Shown here piece after piece: positions 1 to 7,280 of a stretch of DNA of 16,297 nt. Every line of letters begins with the position of its first letter. Position 1 is the first letter of the stretch. The DNA comes from Crocosphaera chwakensis CCY0110 (GTDB taxonomy: Bacteria; Cyanobacteriota; Cyanobacteriia; Cyanobacteriales; Microcystaceae). The stretch covers positions 1 through 16,297 of the forward strand of contig NZ_AAXW01000088.1 in NCBI RefSeq assembly GCF_000169335.1. The letters run 5' to 3'. Under the pieces are notes generated by a model that did no database searches, was not told the DNA's origin, and worked only from the letters and a program-made list of their open reading frames with translations. The position numbers and the translations under genes are program-made.

Positions 1-96
1 AATAAATTTCTCATTTTTATTATCAACGAAACAATTTGTTTTATACATATCCATACATAAATCTGGAAAACCTGTCTCCTCAAAAGATTTTAGCAT
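1..96 (-). CDS. Partial small ORF running off the left edge, hypothetical
   Basis: An open frame begins with ATG at 96-94 and stays open for 32 codons to the window edge, so its C-terminus is unseen. The visible part begins MLKSFEETGFPDLCMDMYK and has no recognisable domain. Its start codon overlaps the stop of the ORF at 90-230 in the arrangement ATGCTAA, a common form of translational coupling. That overlap is the main reason to believe either ORF. No Shine-Dalgarno sequence sits close upstream. In such AT-rich DNA a chance frame of this length is quite possible. Confidence 0.3.
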   Translation of the reverse strand, partial: MLKSFEETGFPDLCMDMYKTNCFVDNKNEKFI

Positions 97-230
97 TTAA
101 CATTAGATAAACTTACTCCTGACATATTTCTCAGTCCTAACTCAGTAATAGTTTTTAAGATCAAAGTCCGATCAGTTGCGTTTAATTTATTAAATTGTTC
201 GTTGTTATCAATGAACAATAAGTTATTCAT
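90..230 (-). CDS. 46-aa hypothetical protein
   Basis: An ATG at 230 opens a 46-codon frame ending TAA at 90-92. The product starts MNNLLFIDNNEQFNKLNATD, looks soluble and partly helical, and has no membrane segment or known motif. A candidate extended -10 promoter lies about 80 bp upstream (310-318). The stop codon overlaps the start of the next ORF at 96. Nothing indicates a function. It could be a chance frame, but the overlap and promoter placement make a small two-gene unit reading off the left edge plausible. Confidence 0.35.
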   Translation of the reverse strand: MNNLLFIDNNEQFNKLNATDRTLILKTITELGLRNMSGVSLSNVKC

Positions 231-296
231 ACTTTTTCTAACTGGTTATGTTTTAGATGTCAAAAAATTTATTAAGTCTAGAAAGATAAATTTTAT

Positions 297-320
297 GTTG
301 TTCCTTATGATTATAACAAC
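297..320 (-). promoter_or_regulatory. Candidate extended -10 promoter inside an inverted repeat
   Basis: The minus strand reads TGTTATAAT (310-318), a TGN extended -10 followed by a perfect TATAAT. GTTGTT at 297-302 pairs with AACAAC at 315-320, so the -10 lies within a 6-bp inverted repeat, as in a simple repressor-controlled promoter. No good -35 is seen. It would drive the small ORFs at 230 and 96. Confidence 0.35.
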
Positions 321-378
321 TTATTGGAGACTATAATAATTTAGACAATAAGGAGTTAGTCAAAAACAGCATTTTAGA

Positions 379-801
379 TTATCTAGAAGAAAAACAAGTA
401 GAAGCTACCCAAATCATCCAAATAGCAGGGACAACAAACCAAACGCCAAAATTAATTATTAGTAGGAAGAATACAGATACTTTTAACATAAAAAATAAAA
501 ATTTATAGCTTTCAATTACCATTAAAACTTTTTCCTGGCTCTTATCACAATAAGAGAACCAGTTACTACATTTAAAAGCAGCTAAAAACGTATTAGCGAA
601 CCAAACTATAGTTGCTAACAATAAAAGAGGAAAAAATTGGTTTCTTAACATTTCTCCCAATTCTGAGGATAAAATAAAGCAGAAAACAACCGTGTGGATT
701 ATCCAAAAAACCCAGAGAAGAAAGCCAGACTCCAGCAAATGGTCTAACAATCTTGGTTGATAATTTCTATTCATGACTATAAACTTAAGTAATTTAAACA
801 T
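379..801 (-). CDS. 140-aa multi-pass membrane protein, unknown
   Basis: The protein is strongly hydrophobic, with probable membrane segments near residues 25-46, 56-75 and 100-135; the last is long enough for two passes. A short polar loop around residues 77-95 contains a Cys-containing patch. No family is recognised. It is the last gene of the minus-strand group that starts with the 67-aa protein and the ATPase, and follows the 32-aa ORF after about 100 bp of very AT-rich DNA, so it may be co-transcribed or have its own weak promoter. The start ATG at 801 has no convincing Shine-Dalgarno sequence. By position it could be a membrane effector or anchor for the ATPase; this is inference only. 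Confidence 0.7.
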   Translation of the reverse strand: MFKLLKFIVMNRNYQPRLLDHLLESGFLLWVFWIIHTVVFCFILSSELGEMLRNQFFPLLLLATIVWFANTFLAAFKCSNWFSYCDKSQEKVLMVIESYKFLFFMLKVSVFFLLIINFGVWFVVPAIWMIWVASTCFSSR

Positions 802-902
802 TTTTATTATTATTAATTATTTTTTTGTCACAAAAAAAAATTTTAGTTTATTAGTTAATTTTATCTTAAAAAAGTAACTAAATTTTTATAGTTTAGGTAA
901 AA

Positions 903-1001
903 TTAATTTTCGACCCAACTCTTAATAAAAATTAATCCAAGTCCGCAAAGACAAATAGTCCATAAAATCAATAAGCTACCTAAAAAAACTTCTGCCTCCA
1001 A
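903..1001 (-). CDS. 32-aa single-pass membrane microprotein (TTG start)
   Basis: A very short frame starts with TTG at 1001 and ends TAA at 903-905. The product has one hydrophobic helix (GSLLILWTICLCGLGLIFI) flanked by acidic N-terminal residues and a KSWVEN tail. The start is chosen because a very strong Shine-Dalgarno run, GGAGGAGG, lies about six bases upstream, inside the coding sequence of the preceding 37-aa ORF, whose end it overlaps by 22 bp. This suggests coupled translation. It resembles small photosystem or toxin-type single-helix proteins in shape only; no family is recognised. Confidence 0.45.
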   Translation of the reverse strand: MEAEVFLGSLLILWTICLCGLGLIFIKSWVEN

Positions 1002-1093
1002 AATAATCCTCCTCCAATGATAAGAAATATTAAAAAAGAGAAAACATCTCGTAGGTTGTTTTTATTAAGTAATACTAACTTTTGTATATTCAT
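980..1093 (-). CDS. 37-aa membrane microprotein
   Basis: ATG at 1093, TAG at 980-982. The product starts MNIQKLVLLNKNN and continues into a short hydrophobic helix (about residues 17-31) ending with basic and aromatic residues. Support comes from its leader: the start codon and the 26 bp upstream match 27 of 29 bases of the leader and start codon of the ATPase gene (2586-2614). An AGG about ten bases upstream may serve as ribosome binding site. It begins 31 bp after the ATPase stop, and its end contains the ribosome binding site of the 32-aa ORF. Probably co-transcribed with the ATPase; function unknown. Confidence 0.45.
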   Translation of the reverse strand: MNIQKLVLLNKNNLRDVFSFLIFLIIGGGLFWRQKFF

Positions 1094-1119
1094 TTTCACT
1101 TACCTAAATAATTTTAAAT
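1091..1119. repeat. Leader repeat copy 1 (27/29 match to 2586-2614)
   Basis: These 29 bp, spanning the start codon of the 37-aa ORF and its upstream leader, match 2586-2614 at 27 positions. The two copies differ only at the 7th and 13th base. The match ends sharply on both sides. Confidence 0.85.
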
Positions 1120-1124
1120 GGTGG

Positions 1125-2588
1125 CTACTGAACAAATTCTCTTATTACCCACTTTGATAATAAGGGAATTTGTAAACTATAGGCTATTTCCTGATCAAAT
1201 TGATGTTCTTTGATCAGTCCGACATTATCTAACCATAGTAAAGCTGATTCACAATCGCCCGTACAACATTTCCCATTAAGTCGAGTTAGCAAAGCTTCTT
1301 CTATTATTGATTCAGTTAAAAAATCATTGTAAGCTAATAAACTTAGAATAGTTATAGCTATATTGAAATTTCGTCTTTTTAAGTTATCCCAAATATCTTG
1401 TTGAAAATAATTTCTTAGACTATCAGAATAATCTAAAATTTGTTTCAGGTAGGGTTTAGCTGATGAATAAGTAATTAATTTTAGTGAATTATTATCTTTT
1501 TTTTCTGCTTCTTTGTTAAGTAGAATAGAAATTTGTTGAGCAATAAAAGGATGACCACTACTTTCTTTTTGGATTGCATCTAAAACTTCTAGCTCAAATT
1601 TAATTCCCATTGATTGACCCATTTCAGTTAACATAATTCGAGTTTCTTGTAAAGTAAAAGGTTGAAGATAAATCTCTTTAAAAAACTGAAAAACGGGATT
1701 TGTAGAAACATTAGGCTGAGTCCAATTGTTACGATGGTTAAAGTCAGGATATACACCAGTAACTAATAAGGAAAGTTGACTTTTAGACTGGCTTAATGAA
1801 CGTAAAGTACCAAAGAAAGCATTAAATTCTTCTACTTTTTCTACCGAGTCTTTTTCAGTGGGAAATATGTTCTCAATTTCATCGAGAAGACAAACAATAG
1901 GAATACTATAGTTATTTTTTTCTAACATTTGAGATAATCGACAAAACTCTTCAACAAATTGATAACTAATCTCTTTTGCAGGAGCATTTATATCAAATAA
2001 TTCCATAACCCCATTATAAGTAGAGTTCTGTTTATTTAGTAAATTCTGAAGTTGTTTTAGTATTTCATTAAATAGTTTAGCCCCATAACAAGATCCCCCG
2101 TAAAGTTGAAGATCAATATAAACAATAGGATGCTTTTGCATCGAAAGCTTTAATTGAAGCAAAACAGATGTTTTACCTGATTTTTTGATACCTAAAAGAG
2201 CAACTCCTTGACACCGAGAAAGGTCTTTTTCAAGAGTAGATAATAATTGCTGACGACCGAAAAAGGTAGGATCAATACTCTCATCAAAACTGTATAGTAA
2301 ATCTTGAAGAAAACTTTTAATAACTTCTCTAGCATTTTGAGAATTACAACCATATTTATCTAAAATTGATGCTGAGGATATTATTGCTGCTTGTAATTTT
2401 TGTAAAATAGATTGATAATGAGGTTTTTCTTGTACTGCTTGAAAAACGCAATTATCAAATTCATTAAGAATATTGGTTAATGTTTCACATATATTATCAA
2501 CTTTTTCAGACTCCAAGTTAAGTTTTGAGTCTGAGATAATTATGTTGTATATTAAATGCGTAATTTTTACTTCTACTTTTGAACTCAT
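1125..2588 (-). CDS. STAND/AAA-like P-loop ATPase with N-terminal adaptor-like domain
   Basis: A helical N-terminal region (residues 1-100) is followed by FFGRQQLL (109-116), the usual lead-in to an archaeal-ATPase/Orc1-like NTPase domain. Walker A is GIKKSGKTS (133-141); Walker B is IVCLLDEIE (231-239, D236/E237). A sensor-like LLVTG lies at 274-278 and a GHP motif at 345-347, typical of this NTPase group. The C-terminal part (about 410-487), with LLWLDNVGLIKE, looks like a winged-helix domain. Such ATPases act as nucleotide-dependent switches in signalling and conflict systems. Residues 33-49 resemble kinase residues 38-54 encoded at 8487-10112. The gene follows the 67-aa gene by 31 bp and is followed by two membrane microproteins. 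It has no transmembrane segment. Partner and trigger are unknown. Confidence 0.85.
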   Translation of the reverse strand: MSSKVEVKITHLIYNIIISDSKLNLESEKVDNICETLTNILNEFDNCVFQAVQEKPHYQSILQKLQAAIISSASILDKYGCNSQNAREVIKSFLQDLLYSFDESIDPTFFGRQQLLSTLEKDLSRCQGVALLGIKKSGKTSVLLQLKLSMQKHPIVYIDLQLYGGSCYGAKLFNEILKQLQNLLNKQNSTYNGVMELFDINAPAKEISYQFVEEFCRLSQMLEKNNYSIPIVCLLDEIENIFPTEKDSVEKVEEFNAFFGTLRSLSQSKSQLSLLVTGVYPDFNHRNNWTQPNVSTNPVFQFFKEIYLQPFTLQETRIMLTEMGQSMGIKFELEVLDAIQKESSGHPFIAQQISILLNKEAEKKDNNSLKLITYSSAKPYLKQILDYSDSLRNYFQQDIWDNLKRRNFNIAITILSLLAYNDFLTESIIEEALLTRLNGKCCTGDCESALLWLDNVGLIKEHQFDQEIAYSLQIPLLSKWVIREFVQ

Positions 2589-2614
2589 TTTTACTTAACT
2601 AAATAATTTTAAAT
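2586..2614. repeat. Leader repeat copy 2, at the ATPase start
   Basis: The second copy of the 29-bp intercistronic repeat covers the ATPase start codon (2586-2588) and the spacer after the 67-aa gene. It holds a TTTAGTTAAGT run where a ribosome binding site would be, but no strong Shine-Dalgarno sequence. Confidence 0.85.
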
Positions 2615-2619
2615 AGAGA

Positions 2620-2823
2620 CTAAATTTTTGCTAAAATCTCTTGATAGAAGGAACGAGTCAAGTCTTGATTGATTTCTCCAGTTATTATCAACTCAGTCAA
2701 AACCCTTCCTTTAAGAAAATCGACCATTTCACTATTAAGTTTTTGAAGTTCTTGAAAAGAACAGGAAGACTTAATCGTACTGTTTACCTGGAACTCTATG
2801 TTAGAAAACTTACGGTTTTTCAT
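2620..2823 (-). CDS. 67-aa protein resembling a module of the plasmid's kinase
   Basis: A small, probably helical soluble protein, first gene of the ATPase operon. Aligned without gaps it resembles kinase residues 101-167 (gene at 8487-10112) with a constant offset of 100. Matches include IKSS/IKNS (17-20/117-120), LNSEMVDFLK/LSPLEIDTLK (29-38/129-138), G49/G149, Y60/Y160 and E62/E162, about 13 identities in 66 with a shared hydrophobic pattern. This suggests a free-standing copy of an adaptor module that the kinase carries as a fusion. ATG at 2823 follows a candidate extended -10 promoter by about 30 bp; no clear Shine-Dalgarno sequence is seen. Function inferred from context only. Confidence 0.7.
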   Translation of the reverse strand: MKNRKFSNIEFQVNSTIKSSCSFQELQKLNSEMVDFLKGRVLTELIITGEINQDLTRSFYQEILAKI

Positions 2824-2850
2824 AATTAAGTTGTCGAAAAACTTTCTTAT

Positions 2851-2877
2851 ATTTTATCATGAAATGCTTTTAAAAGC
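2851..2877 (-). promoter_or_regulatory. Candidate promoter and palindrome for the ATPase operon
   Basis: The minus strand has TGATAAAAT (2851-2859), an extended -10 whose expected start is about 20 bp before the ATG at 2823. The perfect 12-bp palindrome GCTTTTAAAAGC (2866-2877) sits just upstream, where an operator or activator site could lie. Confidence 0.35.
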
Positions 2878-2910
2878 TAGTTTCAAAGATAAATAAAAAG
2901 CCATAAAATT

Positions 2911-2929
2911 CTATCAAGAACCTTGATAG
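2911..2929 (-). terminator. Hairpin after the rep gene, possible terminator
   Basis: CTATCAAG (2911-2918) and CTTGATAG (2922-2929) form a perfect 8-bp stem with a 3-base loop. On the minus strand it is followed by AATTTTAT, a weak U-run, and lies about 110 bp beyond the rep stop codon. It could end the rep transcript or act as an operator for the ATPase operon. A weaker AT-only hairpin lies at 2983-3007. Confidence 0.4.
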
Positions 2930-3041
2930 TTCTCGTAATAGTAATATTTTGTATAACTCATAACCGTTTGTGTCTAGGAACTCTAATAATAGGAAATAAG
3001 TTATTAGCTAGTGAGACAAAGAATTTGAGACTCCAAAAAGG

Positions 3042-6000
3042 TTAAGCCGATGCAATATGCAAAGCAGCGAAAAAGCGTTCAGCCCACTGGTGACAAACTG
3101 CTTCAATTTGGTCTAAATGCCCAACTATCTTTTGCTCAACCGCTTTAATGAATTTACTAACAGCTTCTCCATCGAGGAAGTTCCTCGCCGGAGATTCGAG
3201 GCGTTCTAAGACCCGTAACGCCCATCGCACCACATCCGGGTCATCTTTGGGTAAAGGATCTTCGGATGCTAACCATCGCTCGAATAATTCAGTGCGATCG
3301 CTTAAGTTAGGGTTAGCATAAGTGTAATGGCGATCGCCTCTTTCTCCAAACCGGCCTAATAGCTTAAGCTTAAATATGCCCAAAGGTTTTAGCAACTTCT
3401 TATAAATGACCATCGGGGCATCGTCAAATTTAATGGTGATATGAAAGACATCTCTAATGATGTGTGCATACTGTTTAGATTTATATGCCAAACGTTGAAT
3501 ATCGGGGTCATCTTGATGGACTTGTGTTTTATGTAGCAGTGGTAAGACTTCGAGAAGGTCTAACAAACAAATCTTTTGAGCGTAATTAGAACGGTTAAAG
3601 TCAGGGGAAAATAGGCATCCTTGTCCTTCAGTTAAAAACTTCTCTAGCCGATTCCGTTCTTTTCTATTCAAATAAGGTCGTCCAACGGTAAGGTAATAAT
3701 GCAACCTTAGCCCACTGTACACTCCAGTTGATTCAAGAGCTACAAGTTCTGGGGAAACATCTTCGACATTATATTTTTTGCAAATATAAGTTTTTTCTAA
3801 ACGGGCCCGGTCTTCTCTAGTGCGGTTAAAGCGACGGGATAATTCGGCTAATTCTTTGTCTGTAAGAATAGAAACGCTGCTAACGTAACGATGATGAACC
3901 GAACAGTTGTTGAGGGATATCTGTTTAAGTTCGGGTTTGATATCTTTAGCTTGTTGGGTTTTTTGTTTCTTGAATTCGTTGGGGGGTAACTCCTTATCGT
4001 GGTAACGGTTAATGGCTAGATCAATGATGGCCAGATTTGTTTGCTGTGCCATAAACCATGCTTGGTTAAACCGATTTACCTCTGGGATATCGGATGTAGT
4101 TTCATTGTCCTCCTGGTCTTTAATAGTATGGTTTAAATTTTCCAGGGCGAAAACAGGATCAAGGTATTGTCCCCCGACAGCTTCTGTGACTCCATCAACC
4201 TCATGAATAGAATGCCCTTCTTCTGTTAGATAATCTAGCACCGACTGACGGTAAGACATCATCCCTAGGTTAATCCTAATGGCCATGCGGGCCCAACACC
4301 ATAAAGCACGGTTTTGGAATTCTGTATTAATTCCGTTAATTTCGTACTCTTCAGTTTCAAGTAATAACTGGATATGTGCAAGGGTTTTCTCTTTTTCTTT
4401 ACTAAATAGTTCTTTGATATTAGTTGTCCCGTTACCAATCTTGTTAAACCCCACTTTAGACACCCACAGATATCGGGGAATATTTTCTCTGACCCTAGCT
4501 AAAGTCTGACAGACGGCATTGTCACTCGTTACCCCACAGGCTAATCCCCAAACCGATGTAAAATGACCTTTTAAATCAATACTGACTCCTGTTTCGATGG
4601 CCGACGATGAAATCACAATGTCATATTCATTGAGAACATCATTGATGCGCTCGATGCACCCAAAAGCAGGGTGTTCAGGATCTCCGAGGCTTTCACTGTC
4701 AATGCGTAATATTTTATGGTCAGGAAAACGCTCTTTTAGTTTAGTTTCTATATTAGTCGTCCCAAAGATGCTTTCTTTTTTCTGCCCGGAAAGACAAATG
4801 AATGGTTTCCCACCCCGTTCAATGTGTTCGATGAGATCGGCCACTAACCGTTGACAGTTGGGTTGATTATAGTTGATAATGTCCCATTTTTCCGCATCGG
4901 TAATGGTAGAAGCGTCATAGGGCTGGTGAATAATATAAGGTTCTGGGGGTTTCTCCACTAAACTCCGAATGTAGTCGATGGAGATATCACTCAAGTCTGC
5001 ATCGGCTACTAACAACTGACCTCGTTCTGAACCAAAAACCACTTGTAATAATTCTTGGAAATTTCTCAAAATCTCGACTCGATGATGTTTAATCTCGGTG
5101 TCGGCTGAGAGTAAGTGCCAGATAAACTGCTCTACTTCATCGATGATGACTAAAGCATCAGCCCATTCATGAGGTCTAAACCTGGCCTGTGAATTTTGGC
5201 GTAACGAATCTATACATAACCCGTACCCTAATTTTCCCCCAGTTTCACTGCTACGGAAACCATTGACGTTATCAATCCCGAAGCGATCGCATAAATTAGC
5301 CACCAATTGCCGACGATGGGATAGCACTAACACTGTTCTTCCTTCATAGATAGCTTCAGCGACAAGATCCTCCATTTGATGGGTTTTTCCCCGTCCTTTA
5401 CGGGCTTTTATCCCAATCAATTTGATGACATCGGGAATGTTTATTTGAGGAAGATAGCGTAAAGTCGGGTCTATCTGTATAAACACTTTGTAACTTAACT
5501 GCTTGAGACGGGCAACTTTCCACAAAGCTATACTTTTGGCTTGCTCGTATGCTTGATCAAAAGCTTCTACTCCCTTAGCTACGATGAGATCATCAACCCC
5601 TTTGTGTTCATTGGACCACTCAATGACTTTACAAGTACACCCCTGTTCTTCTAAAAGTTTGGCTGTTTTCTCGATCGCCTTGTTCACATTGGTAATGGTC
5701 TTAATTTTATTATCAGAGTCAAACCCAAAATAAAACTCTCTTCCGAGTTGTGCTAAGACTTGCAGTTGAGGAATAAGGTAAGGTTTTCCTGTTTTCTTAC
5801 CAGCTTCATCCTTTGGCTGTCTGTACCCGTTGTAGATTCCGGGGGAAGCGATCGCACAATATCCGGCACTCAATAACGCCCCTGCTTTTTTGGCTCCTTC
5901 TGTAATAACAATGGGAATTTCAGGATGATCTATTACCCACTGCCAAAATTCGGCTTCTTCTGGAATTTGTATATTGTACCGGTCCGCGATGGCTTCTGCG

Positions 6001-6407
6001 ATCGCCCTTGGCACTCTCAAGGCAAATACTTCTGTCGGAACCTTGGGGGGATGCTCATATTTGATGGGCTTTTGTTTACGTTCAGTAGGATGAGGATCAA
6101 AGCCATCGTTTTTAGTGACCATCCTCGGTTTATCAGGTTTAAAGCACCCCCATAGAGATTCATAACCAGTCAGTAAATCGATTCCATTGCAGTACCAACC
6201 ACCCAGTTCCCAATGTTCACAGCGACGCAAATATCCTGCTGATAACCGCCCATCGTTTCGTCTGGGTAAATCGTCACTGTACAAAAGTTGTTCGTGAGGG
6301 TTAGTTCCTGACAGCGATCGCACATTTAAGCCCACGATCTCTGGGTCTACACCCGAACCTTGTACCCATTCGGTGAAATGCTTTTCTTCGATTCTGTAGT
6401 TATTCAT
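3042..6407 (-). CDS. CyRepA1-family plasmid replication protein (DUF3854 + helicase)
   Basis: A large protein, 1121 aa from the ATG at 6407. The N-terminal third has the DUF3854 pattern: HFTEWVQGSGVDPEIV at the start, GGWYCNGIDLLTG, then a TOPRIM-like core with VITEGAKKAGALL (E170), FGFDSDN and KGVDDLIV, suggesting primase-like chemistry. A helicase part follows: P-loop KGRGKTH (K341, T342), VLVLSHRRQL, Walker B VIIDEVEQ (D423, E424), later SSSAIETGVSID and QTLARVR, like SF2 motifs V and VI. This architecture is known from cyanobacterial plasmid replication initiators. The frame is open further upstream (ATG at 6500 and 6467, TTG at 6548), but family similarity seems to begin just after MNNYRIEEKHF, so I chose 6407. 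It contains six of the eight HIP1 sites and is clearly richer in GC than its neighbours. Confidence 0.88.
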   Translation of the reverse strand: MNNYRIEEKHFTEWVQGSGVDPEIVGLNVRSLSGTNPHEQLLYSDDLPRRNDGRLSAGYLRRCEHWELGGWYCNGIDLLTGYESLWGCFKPDKPRMVTKNDGFDPHPTERKQKPIKYEHPPKVPTEVFALRVPRAIAEAIADRYNIQIPEEAEFWQWVIDHPEIPIVITEGAKKAGALLSAGYCAIASPGIYNGYRQPKDEAGKKTGKPYLIPQLQVLAQLGREFYFGFDSDNKIKTITNVNKAIEKTAKLLEEQGCTCKVIEWSNEHKGVDDLIVAKGVEAFDQAYEQAKSIALWKVARLKQLSYKVFIQIDPTLRYLPQINIPDVIKLIGIKARKGRGKTHQMEDLVAEAIYEGRTVLVLSHRRQLVANLCDRFGIDNVNGFRSSETGGKLGYGLCIDSLRQNSQARFRPHEWADALVIIDEVEQFIWHLLSADTEIKHHRVEILRNFQELLQVVFGSERGQLLVADADLSDISIDYIRSLVEKPPEPYIIHQPYDASTITDAEKWDIINYNQPNCQRLVADLIEHIERGGKPFICLSGQKKESIFGTTNIETKLKERFPDHKILRIDSESLGDPEHPAFGCIERINDVLNEYDIVISSSAIETGVSIDLKGHFTSVWGLACGVTSDNAVCQTLARVRENIPRYLWVSKVGFNKIGNGTTNIKELFSKEKEKTLAHIQLLLETEEYEINGINTEFQNRALWCWARMAIRINLGMMSYRQSVLDYLTEEGHSIHEVDGVTEAVGGQYLDPVFALENLNHTIKDQEDNETTSDIPEVNRFNQAWFMAQQTNLAIIDLAINRYHDKELPPNEFKKQKTQQAKDIKPELKQISLNNCSVHHRYVSSVSILTDKELAELSRRFNRTREDRARLEKTYICKKYNVEDVSPELVALESTGVYSGLRLHYYLTVGRPYLNRKERNRLEKFLTEGQGCLFSPDFNRSNYAQKICLLDLLEVLPLLHKTQVHQDDPDIQRLAYKSKQYAHIIRDVFHITIKFDDAPMVIYKKLLKPLGIFKLKLLGRFGERGDRHYTYANPNLSDRTELFERWLASEDPLPKDDPDVVRWALRVLERLESPARNFLDGEAVSKFIKAVEQKIVGHLDQIEAVCHQWAERFFAALHIASA

Positions 6408-6503
6408 AATTGTTGCAGAGATTGATTGCAGAGATATTTTTTGGCATGACAAACTAGAACCGCCCATAAAGACAGTTCGACATGGAACATCCGTCGCCAT
6501 TCG

Positions 6504-6566
6504 ACGATATTCAAACGTAAAGTTTGTTAGAGATTGATCATTAATCAACTTCTAACGATATTCAAA
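6504..6566. repeat. 12-bp direct repeat upstream of rep
   Basis: ACGATATTCAAA occurs at 6504-6515 and again at 6555-6566, 51 bp apart, just upstream of the chosen rep start. Two copies may be iteron-like binding sites for the replication protein, or chance. If translation began at 6548 the first copy would be coding. Confidence 0.4.
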
Positions 6567-6583
6567 GCTATACAGTGATAGCT
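6566..6583. promoter_or_regulatory. Inverted repeat upstream of rep, possible operator
   Basis: AGCTAT (6566-6571) and ATAGCT (6578-6583) form a perfect 6-bp inverted repeat around ACAGTG, directly next to one copy of the 12-bp repeat. Its place ahead of the rep gene suits an operator or initiator site. Confidence 0.35.
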
Positions 6584-7280
6584 GTAGCTAATTTATTTAA
6601 TCTAAAGTTATTTGATAGCTCTGCTCTTGTGAGTCTTGATTAACCCTTCAAAAAGCAGAATTATTCGAGATTATAATTTGTCGACTAAACATAGGTATCC
6701 TGTCCCAAAATTCTGTTAGCCAAAATTTTGAGCAAAAAGATTCCCTATCCCACAAAAGTAATGCTAGAATTAATCTAGTGGTGGGTTAAAGATTTTAACC
6801 ATCGTTCAGAAGCCAATTATAATCTCTCCATCTTCACCTCCTTCTTTGAATGGGGTGAATCTACACAAAATACAACTAAATCCGTTGCGCTTAAACGTCG
6901 TCCAATAAGCTTGTCAGGGCTAAAGTGGGACGGCGATTTTGCGTTTGGGGGGACTTTGTGGTTCTTCGTATTTGATTCACATTTACTACCTGGGTAAACC
7001 GGGCTTCTCTAATGATACCCCGTAATCATCCTGAGAGAAGAACAAATTTGGTGAAAGTTGATATTATCCCAGGATAGAGATATGGGGGGTTTTCTATATC
7101 CGTTGAGGAAAAGATGAACCTCAATGAATATTAATTCCTCAATGATTGATGAGGAATCAGAGAAACCGTGATTGAAAAAATAGAGAACTACAATGGAGCA
7201 AATGGAGCAATAGGATACAAACTACTCGATTTAACTAAATTATTGATTAGTAACTTTACGAGATAGTTCCTTGGGAATTG
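6584..7280. other. Gene-free stretch upstream of rep, candidate origin/control region
   Basis: No convincing gene is seen in about 700 bp. It holds several perfect inverted repeats: GGTTAAAGATTTTAACC (6784-6800); CTTCTCT (7004-7010) with AGAGAAG (7034-7040), enclosing ATGAT/ATCAT; and ATTCCTCA (7134-7141) with TGAGGAAT (7150-7157). A 9-bp tandem AATGGAGCA lies at 7192-7209. A perfect AAGGAGGTGA (minus, 6834-6843) precedes only a 4-codon ORF. A plus-strand GTG frame at 7168-7266 (32 codons) is unsupported. Long open frames without starts on the minus strand (6817-7000) may be relics or chance. The position ahead of a plasmid rep gene makes this the natural place to look for the origin. Confidence 0.4.

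Noticed and set aside
2641..2829. 62-aa plus-strand ORF opposite the 67-aa gene
   Set aside because: The minus-strand frame is supported by similarity to the kinase module and by operon position.
4012..6155. Several plus-strand ORFs inside the rep gene (4012-4206, 4279-4509, 4597-4854, 5925-6155)
   Set aside because: They are antisense to a long, motif-rich gene, have no ribosome binding sites or domains, and are explained by its codon use.
6408..6548. N-terminal extension of the rep protein from the TTG at 6548 or the ATG at 6500
   Set aside because: These 47 residues do not look like the family's N-terminus, which starts near HFTEWVQGSGVDP, and they run into the repeat-rich control region; the start remains uncertain.
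7192..7209. Tandem AATGGAGCA, considered as start of a repeat array
   Set aside because: Only two copies of nine bases; no array or CRISPR-like spacing follows anywhere in the window.
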